64,000 nucleotides of DNA from assembly GCA_014695295.1 (NCBI GenBank), contig JACJNY010000042.1, forward strand, positions 27,224-91,223. Reading direction: 5' to 3'. Below are positions 58,049 to 64,000 of the stretch, in pieces. The position numbers were made by a program, and so were the translations under genes. How positions within the stretch are numbered: the stretch's first letter is position 1; each line of letters begins with the position of its first letter. Source of the stretch: Microcoleus sp. FACHB-61 (lineage in GTDB: Bacteria > Cyanobacteriota > Cyanobacteriia > Cyanobacteriales > Microcoleaceae). Below the pieces are notes generated by a model. It saw nothing but the letters and a program-made list of their open reading frames with translations. It did not search any database and was not told the DNA's origin.

Positions 58049-60601
58049 ATGAGTTCTATGATTCAGATTACCCCCTTAACACACTTCAATGAATGGCTGG
58101 CTGCACAGAAAATTAGCCTCGCCTTCACCACCTATCAAACCAATCGGTTATTCTTGATTGGATTGAAACCCGATGGCAGGTTGTCAGTGTTCGATCGCGA
58201 ATTCGATCGCCCGATGGGACTATTTGCCACCCCTGAAAGCCTCGTGATGAGTACCTGTTATCAAATCTGGCAATTTGACAATCTTTGCCGTGAGGAAGTG
58301 GGCGATTATTTAGGGTACGACAAACTCTACGTTCCCCGCATCGGCTACACCACTGGTGACATAAATACTCACGACCTAATCGTAGATAAATCGCAAAACT
58401 GGGTATTTGTCAACACCCAATTTAGTTGTCTGGCAACACGCGATCGCGACTACAGTTTTCGCCCCATCTGGCAACCGCCGTTTATCTCCTCCCTCGCCGC
58501 CGAAGATCGCTGTCACCTCAACGGTTTAGCAATGGTAGATGGCGAACCCGCTTACGTCACTGCTTGTTCCCAAACCGATATTCCCGCAGGTTGGCGATCG
58601 CATCGAAGCGGCGGCGGCTGCATTATCGATATCCGTTCTAACGAAATCATTTGTAGCGGCTTAACCATGCCCCACTCGCCCCGATTTTACCAGAATAAAC
58701 TGTGGGTACTCAACTCCGGTACTGGCGAATTAGGCTATGTAGAAAATGGACAATTTCAGGCGATCGCCTTCTGCCCCGGTTTCGTCAGAGGGTTGGCATT
58801 TCATAACAACTATGCGATCGTCGGACTCTCCAAACCCAGACATGAAAATTTTCAAGGATTGACATTAAGCGATCGCTTATCCGCCCAACAGCAACAACCT
58901 CAATGCGGATTGATGGTAGTGGATTTAAACACAGGCAATATCGTCCAGTCCCTGATATTTGAAGAAGTCGTCAAAGAATTATTTGACATTGCTGTATTGC
59001 CCGGAGTGCGGCAGCCAAGGGCATTAGGATTTCAAACCGACGAAATCGAACGATTAGTTACTTTCCCAGGTTCTAGCATTATATCAATCAGACCCGGCAT
59101 TCATCAACCCCCTGAAACATCTGTCAAAGTCAGCGAATCCCTCGTGCCTGCCGTGATTGGCACAGAAAAATTAGAAACCGCAGCCGCAGCTTTCGATCGG
59201 GGCAGAGACTTACAAAAACAGCGAAAATTGGAAGAAGCAGCCGCTTATTTTCAAGAAGCCATTTCCCTCGATCGCAACTATATCCCTGCCTACAATAACT
59301 TAGGAAATCTCCTGCAATTACAGGGAAAAATCCCAGAAGCGATCGCCCTACTCCAACGCGCCATCGAGATTAATCCCAATCAAGCAGCCACCCGCTGCAA
59401 TCTCGCCAGCGCTTACCTATTGCAAGGGAATATCGCAGCAGCAAAAGCTGGATATGAAGAAACACTACGCCTCGATCCGAATTTCTATCTCGCCTATCTC
59501 AACCTCGGAAAATTGCACGCCTCGCGCCAAGAAACTACCATAGCTGAAGGTTATTTGAGAGAAGCGCTGCGCCTCAAACCCGACAATACCGAAGTGAGAA
59601 CAGCCCTTGAAAGCCTGACTTCTGGAAAACCAACCTTGCTAAACCCACCGCGTCAACCAGAAGAAACGCGCTATCCCGTCAAATACCAAGCTGTTTACAA
59701 CCTCACTGCCGACAATATTTCCGCCTACGATGCCTTCACCTTTCCCAGCCTGCAAAAACGCTGGCAAACCCAAATTAAACGGGGCGAAATTGTAGGAATT
59801 TCTGCCACCATTTCCCATCAAATGGTAGGAATGGCGATCGCAGAAATCCTTCCCGAATCCCAGAACCCGCCATCCTTATATGCCAGCATCATCTCCTGCT
59901 ACGTCGTTCCCCACCATCGCCATCAAAACATCGGCACAACCCTGATCGGGAATTTGGAAAAAGAACTGATAAAAGTCGGTTGTCAGCGAGTCGAAATCTC
60001 CTACAAAAGCAGTGAATTAACAGCAGTAGCCCTCGAACCCCTATTAAAAAAACGGGGCTGGCTCCCCCCTCAAACCACCTTTTTATTAGCCCAAACCACA
60101 ACCAAAAAAATTGCCGAAGCCCCTTGGCTGCACAAATACCCCTTACCAGATTCATTTACCGTTTTTCCCTGGAGCGAATTAACCGCCCAAGAGCGCCAAG
60201 CCATTCTTCAACAAGGGGAATATCCAAACCCATTGAATCCCTTTAGCGACGAATCCAGAATCGAACCGCTCAATAGTTTAGGATTGTGCCATAATGGAGA
60301 AGTCATCGGCTGGACGATCGCCCACCGCGTCGCCCCAAATACTATTCGCTACTCCAGCTTATTTGTGCGAAAAAAGTATCAAAAATTAGGTCGAGGAATA
60401 TCCCTGTTAGCCGCATCAATTAAACTGCAAATCGACAGTGAGATAGAGAATTGCACTTTTTCAGTGGCGGCAGACAACGAGCCAATGCTCTCCTTCCTTA
60501 ATCGGCATCTGCGCCCCTATTTAACCGGAATAGGCTCTTCGCGCATCGCCGTTAAACTGTTACAGAAGTCTCTCGGTTTTACTAAAGCTTCAAACAGCTA
60601 A
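58049..60601 (+). CDS. TIGR03032-TPR-GNAT triple-domain protein
   Basis: The 850-residue protein has three parts. Residues about 10-345 match TIGR03032 (DUF4915): LFATPESLVMSTCYQIWQFDN, LYVPRIGYTTGDINTHDLIVD, VFVNTQFSCLATRDRDYSFRPIWQPPFI, CHLNGLAMVDGEPAYVTACS, a putative beta-propeller with no known role. Residues about 385-520 are four TPRs (AFDRGRDLQKQRKLEEAAAYFQEAISLDRNYIPAYNNLGNLLQLQG and so on). Residues about 560-840 include two GNAT-like halves (YVVPHHRHQNIGTTLIGNLEKEL; SLFVRKKYQKLGRGISLLAASIKLQI). It lies upstream of the FG-GAP/Calx-beta giant and may act on it, but this is inference. Confidence 0.85.
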   Translation: MSSMIQITPLTHFNEWLAAQKISLAFTTYQTNRLFLIGLKPDGRLSVFDREFDRPMGLFATPESLVMSTCYQIWQFDNLCREEVGDYLGYDKLYVPRIGYTTGDINTHDLIVDKSQNWVFVNTQFSCLATRDRDYSFRPIWQPPFISSLAAEDRCHLNGLAMVDGEPAYVTACSQTDIPAGWRSHRSGGGCIIDIRSNEIICSGLTMPHSPRFYQNKLWVLNSGTGELGYVENGQFQAIAFCPGFVRGLAFHNNYAIVGLSKPRHENFQGLTLSDRLSAQQQQPQCGLMVVDLNTGNIVQSLIFEEVVKELFDIAVLPGVRQPRALGFQTDEIERLVTFPGSSIISIRPGIHQPPETSVKVSESLVPAVIGTEKLETAAAAFDRGRDLQKQRKLEEAAAYFQEAISLDRNYIPAYNNLGNLLQLQGKIPEAIALLQRAIEINPNQAATRCNLASAYLLQGNIAAAKAGYEETLRLDPNFYLAYLNLGKLHASRQETTIAEGYLREALRLKPDNTEVRTALESLTSGKPTLLNPPRQPEETRYPVKYQAVYNLTADNISAYDAFTFPSLQKRWQTQIKRGEIVGISATISHQMVGMAIAEILPESQNPPSLYASIISCYVVPHHRHQNIGTTLIGNLEKELIKVGCQRVEISYKSSELTAVALEPLLKKRGWLPPQTTFLLAQTTTKKIAEAPWLHKYPLPDSFTVFPWSELTAQERQAILQQGEYPNPLNPFSDESRIEPLNSLGLCHNGEVIGWTIAHRVAPNTIRYSSLFVRKKYQKLGRGISLLAASIKLQIDSEIENCTFSVAADNEPMLSFLNRHLRPYLTGIGSSRIAVKLLQKSLGFTKASNS

Positions 60602-60642
60602 AGTATTACTTCACTTGGGCGCGATGCCTCTCCTTAACCCTT

Positions 60643-60682
60643 ACCCCTAGCTCGGTTTTCAAAACCAAACCGAGCTAGGGGT
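60643..60682 (+). terminator. Hairpin after the TIGR03032-TPR-GNAT gene
   Basis: Perfect 16-bp arms (ACCCCTAGCTCGGTTT and AAACCGAGCTAGGGGT) with an 8-base loop, about 40 bases after the stop. No T tract follows. Confidence 0.6.
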
Positions 60683-60854
60683 TGACACATTTAAACTTAA
60701 CCCTCTATTATAGAACAATATAAAAAAAATGTCATCCCCCTGCGGGAATAGCCGCACCAAAAATTCAAACAACCTAAAATCAAGCCGCTCTGAAAGTATC
60801 CAAAACTCAGGGTAATAGCCCAAATCCCCCTGACCCCCTACCCCTTAAAAAACT

Positions 60855-63800
60855 ATGCCCGCCTTTGCCCCCCCCCAAACAAACCCCTTCAACCTCACCG
60901 ATGTGGGGAGTACCGCCTCCCCCACCTTAGTCGATATTGACGGCGACGGCGATTTAGATGCCTTCGTTGGGAGTAATGACGGCAACACTTACTACTACCG
61001 GAATACCGGCACCGCTAGCGCCCCAGTCTTTGCCGCCCCCCAAACAAGCCCCTTCAACCTCACCGATGTGGGGAATAACGCCTCCCCCACCTTTGTCGAT
61101 ATTGACGGCGACGGCGATTTAGATGCCTTCGTTGGGGGAATTGACGGCAACACTTTCTACTACCGGAATACCGGCACCGCTAGCACCCCAGCCTTTGCCG
61201 CCCCCCAAAATAACCCCTTCAACCTCACCGATGTGGGGAGTTACGCCTCCCCCACCTTTGTCGATATTGACGGCGACGGCGATTTAGATGCCTTTGTTGG
61301 GGCACGGGACGGCAACACGCGCTACTACCAAGATTTGCTTCCCGGTGTCAGCATTGCCCCCGGCACCAGACCCAGCGAAGCCGAACCCATTGCCCCCGTC
61401 AACGGCAACTTCGTCGTCACCCTCTCAGCCGCCGCCACCGCCAACACCACCATCAACTACACCGTCAGCGGTAAAGCCACACCGGGCAGCGACTACACCG
61501 CCTTATCGGGTAGCGTCACCATCCTCACAGGGCAAACCACAGCCACTATTAACGTCATTCCCGTCTTAGATAACGTCAGCGATCCCAGCGAAACCGTACA
61601 AATCACCCTCACTGCTGGCACAGGATACAACCTAACGAAGACTAAAACTGCCGTACTGCAAATCGCCGATAACATACCCAAAACTTTTGCCGCCCCCCAA
61701 ACAAACCCCTTCAACCTCACCGCTGTGGGGACTTACGCCTCTCCCACCTTAGTCGATATTGACGGCGACGGCGATTTAGATGCCTTCGTTGGGTCAGGTG
61801 ACGGCAACACTTTCTACTACCGGAATACCGGCACCGCTAGCGCCCCAGTCTTTGCCGCCCCCCAAACTAACCCCTTCAACCTCACCGATGTGGGGAATTA
61901 CGCCTCCCCCACCTTTGTCGATATTGACGGCGACGGCGATTTAGATGCCTTTGTTGGGGCTAAGGACGGCGACACGCGCTACTACCGGAATACCGGCACC
62001 GCTAGCGCCCCAGTCTTTGCCGCCCCCCAAACAAACCCCTTCAACCTCACCAATGTGGGGGTTTACGCCTCTCCCACCTTTGTCGATATTGACGGCGACG
62101 GCGATTTAGATGCCTTCGTTGGGGCATTGGCCGGCAACACAAGCTACTACCGGAATATCGGCACCGCTAGCGCCCCAGTCTTTGCCGCCCCCCAAACAAA
62201 CCCCTTCGGCCTCACCGATGTGGAGTATTTTGCCTCCCCCACCTTTGTCGATATTGACGGCGACGGCGATTTAGATGCCTTCGTTGGGGAAGGTGAGGGC
62301 AACACTTACTACTACCGGAATACCGGCACCGCTAGCGCCCCAGTCTTTGCCGCCCCCCAAACTAACCCCTTCAACCTCACCGATGTGGGGTTTTTAGCCT
62401 CCCCCACCTTTGTCGATATTGACGGCGACGGCGATTTAGATGCCTTTGTTGGGGCATTTGACGGCAACACGCGCTACTACGAAAACGCCCCCATTGTCAG
62501 CATCGCCGCAGGCACTACTCCCGCAGAAGGTGGCGCCAGCGGCACTTTTACCGTCACCCTCAACGATATTGCACCGGATGGTTTTACAGTTGCTTACACA
62601 GTAGGGGGAACCGCAACCAATGGCACTGACTACACCACCTTATCGGGAACCGTCACCATCCCAGCCGGGCAAACCACTGCCACTATTAACGTCGTTCCCA
62701 CCGACGATGCCATTGCCGATCCCAATGAAACCGTTACCATCACCCTCACAGACGGTGCAGCTTACAACCTCGCCGCTGCCCCCAACAATACCGCCTCGCG
62801 AACCATCACTGATAACGATATTGCCGGAGTCACAATCACTCCCACTTCGACAACAGCTACAGAAGGCGGTACAACGGGTAATTACACAGTAGTTTTAAGA
62901 TCACAACCAACAGGCAATGTTAATCTAGCCATTGGCAACACTTCGCAAACCACTACTTCAGCTTCCACACTCACCTTTAATTCAATTAATTGGAATACAC
63001 CGCAAACCGTAACTGTCACGGCTGTTAATGATAACAGCGCTGAAGGAAGCCATACGGGAAGTATTACTCATACCGCCACTTCAACGGATACAAATTACAA
63101 CAGCATTCCCGTCGCTGCTGTCACAGCTAATATCACTGATAACGATATTGCCGGAGTCACAATCACTCCCACTTCGACAACAGCTACAGAAGGCGGTACA
63201 ACGGGTAATTACACAGTAGTTTTAAGATCACAACCAACAGGCAATGTTAATCTAGCCATTGGCAACACTTCGCAAACCACTACTTCAGCTTCCACACTCA
63301 CCTTTAATTCAATTAATTGGAATACACCGCAAACCGTAACTGTCACGGCTGTTAATGATAACAGCGCTGAAGGAAGCCATACGGGAAGTATTACTCATAC
63401 CGCCACTTCAACGGATACAAATTACAACAGCATTCCCGTCGCTGCTGTCACAGCTAATATCACTGATAACGATATTGCCGGAGTCACAATCACTCCCACT
63501 TCGACAACAGCTACAGAAGGCGGTATAACTGGCAATTACACAGTAGTTTTAAGATCACAACCAACAGGCAATGTTACTCTTGCCATTGGTAACACTTCTC
63601 AAACAACTACTTCAGTTCCCACACTCACCTTTACATCAACTAATTGGAGTACACCACAAACCGTAAATGTCACGGCAGTTAATGATAACAGCGTCGAAGG
63701 AAACCATACTGGCACTATTACTCATACGGCTACTTCACTAACGGATGCCAATTACAGCAACATTCCCGTCGCTGCTGTAACAACTAATATCACTGATAAC

Positions 63801-64000
63801 GATATTGCCGGAGTCACAATCACTCCCACTTCTACCCCAGCTACAGAAGGCGGTGCAACTGGTAATTACACAGCAGTTTTAACATCCCAACCAACAGGCG
63901 ATGTTACTCTTGCCATTGGTAACACTTCTCAAACAACTACTGACGCTGCCACACTTACTTTTACCTCACTTAATTGGAATGCACCACAAACCGTAAATGT
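60855..64000 (+). CDS. Giant FG-GAP/VCBS and Calx-beta repeat surface protein (5' part)
   Basis: ATG 60855 follows an in-frame TAA by 6 bases, and the frame stays open to the window edge (more than 1048 residues). There is no signal peptide: repeats begin almost at once (PAFAPPQTNPFNLTDVG). Three 55-residue FG-GAP-type units with Ca-site DIDGDGDLDAF come first. A Calx-beta domain follows (about 61345-61685), then five more units to 62485. Next is another Calx-beta domain (TPAEGGASGTFTVTLNDIAPDG), and then tandem 109-residue units beginning DNDIAGVTITPTST. Such architecture is typical of large secreted or cell-surface adhesins exported by type I systems. The gene is cut by the window end, so the C-terminal secretion signal is not seen. 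Confidence 0.88.
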   Translation, partial: MPAFAPPQTNPFNLTDVGSTASPTLVDIDGDGDLDAFVGSNDGNTYYYRNTGTASAPVFAAPQTSPFNLTDVGNNASPTFVDIDGDGDLDAFVGGIDGNTFYYRNTGTASTPAFAAPQNNPFNLTDVGSYASPTFVDIDGDGDLDAFVGARDGNTRYYQDLLPGVSIAPGTRPSEAEPIAPVNGNFVVTLSAAATANTTINYTVSGKATPGSDYTALSGSVTILTGQTTATINVIPVLDNVSDPSETVQITLTAGTGYNLTKTKTAVLQIADNIPKTFAAPQTNPFNLTAVGTYASPTLVDIDGDGDLDAFVGSGDGNTFYYRNTGTASAPVFAAPQTNPFNLTDVGNYASPTFVDIDGDGDLDAFVGAKDGDTRYYRNTGTASAPVFAAPQTNPFNLTNVGVYASPTFVDIDGDGDLDAFVGALAGNTSYYRNIGTASAPVFAAPQTNPFGLTDVEYFASPTFVDIDGDGDLDAFVGEGEGNTYYYRNTGTASAPVFAAPQTNPFNLTDVGFLASPTFVDIDGDGDLDAFVGAFDGNTRYYENAPIVSIAAGTTPAEGGASGTFTVTLNDIAPDGFTVAYTVGGTATNGTDYTTLSGTVTIPAGQTTATINVVPTDDAIADPNETVTITLTDGAAYNLAAAPNNTASRTITDNDIAGVTITPTSTTATEGGTTGNYTVVLRSQPTGNVNLAIGNTSQTTTSASTLTFNSINWNTPQTVTVTAVNDNSAEGSHTGSITHTATSTDTNYNSIPVAAVTANITDNDIAGVTITPTSTTATEGGTTGNYTVVLRSQPTGNVNLAIGNTSQTTTSASTLTFNSINWNTPQTVTVTAVNDNSAEGSHTGSITHTATSTDTNYNSIPVAAVTANITDNDIAGVTITPTSTTATEGGITGNYTVVLRSQPTGNVTLAIGNTSQTTTSVPTLTFTSTNWSTPQTVNVTAVNDNSVEGNHTGTITHTATSLTDANYSNIPVAAVTTNITDNDIAGVTITPTSTPATEGGATGNYTAVLTSQPTGDVTLAIGNTSQTTTDAATLTFTSLNWNAPQTVN
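62811..63464 (+). repeat. Perfect 327-bp tandem coding duplication
   Basis: Copy 1 (62811-63137) and copy 2 (63138-63464) appear identical base for base by eye. A third, diverged copy starts at 63465 and a fourth at 63795 (330-bp spacing, one extra codon). Confidence 0.85.

Noticed and set aside
61288..63219. Small plus-strand ORFs (Pro/Ser/Gln-rich) inside the repeat protein
   Set aside because: They are alternate frames of the FG-GAP/Calx-beta gene and repeat with its period.
1..64000. tRNA, rRNA or riboswitch genes
   Set aside because: No TPsiC-like arm with matching acceptor stem or other RNA signature was found in the gaps by eye; a covariance-model scan would be needed to exclude them.

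Overview
The window comes from a filamentous cyanobacterium, most likely of the Oscillatoria/Microcoleus type. The evidence is many GCGATCGC (HIP1) octamers, three Uma2-family genes, a MlaF/MlaD-like lipid ABC system with a cyanobacterial layout, a giant TamB (Tic236-like) protein, an NblB-like HEAT protein, DUF3110 and a ferredoxin-type IspG, plus dense arrays of 7-bp short tandem repeats between genes. No rRNA, tRNA or CRISPR array was seen. The species assignment is inference from gene content, not from a database match.

Layout. 1-4.7 kb: the tail of an unidentified gene, a homocysteine-biosynthesis (DUF39) protein, two Uma2 proteins, an AI-2E family permease and a small membrane protein. 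4.8-14.9 kb: a probable pilin-modification island with a methyltransferase, a type IV pilin (PilA), a TPR/SPINDLY-type O-GlcNAc-transferase-like enzyme, an FkbM methyltransferase carrying a copy of the same TPR module, a methyltransferase-SPINDLY fusion and a sugar C-methyltransferase-like protein. 15-26.7 kb: a TPR protein, a broken ORF, a third Uma2, the Mla-like MCE and ATPase genes with a four-helix-bundle gene between them, YvcK, TsaE, a DUF433/DUF5615 toxin-antitoxin pair, dihydroorotase, signal peptidase I and a PGM1-related ATP-grasp ligase. 27-40.5 kb: a GT39 membrane glycosyltransferase, RecA, a secreted unknown, a Coq4-like protein, a lone LuxR-type HTH, an alpha/beta hydrolase, a PBP4-type carboxypeptidase, a 2Fe-2S protein, a CBS protein, an NblB-like protein, a CAP-RTX exoprotein, MurQ and a DUF3110 protein.

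40.9-54.3 kb: a 2227-residue TamB homologue followed closely by a clostripain-like (C11) protease, an unknown small protein, an Rpn-type nuclease and a DUF2243 protein. Next is a minus-strand cluster encoding a Pepco-domain protein, a metacaspase-GUN4 fusion, an unknown protein and a winged-helix protein whose 3' end overprints a decayed hicB-like antitoxin. I regard this cluster as the best candidate for an undescribed (conflict or programmed-death) system in the window. 54.6-64 kb: IspG, a carboxyl-terminal processing protease, a small ORF interrupted by a dispersed repeat, a TIGR03032-TPR-GNAT triple-domain protein, and the start of a giant FG-GAP/Calx-beta surface protein that runs off the right edge.

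Repeats are a main theme. 7-bp arrays (ATTTTAG, TTAGTCA, GGCAGTT and others) sit between many genes. ATTTTAG-type heptads and a GC-rich hairpin also occur in frame inside tamB. Other dispersed palindromes, a 25-bp inverted-repeat element, a 67-bp tandem repeat and a perfect 327-bp coding duplication were found by eye.
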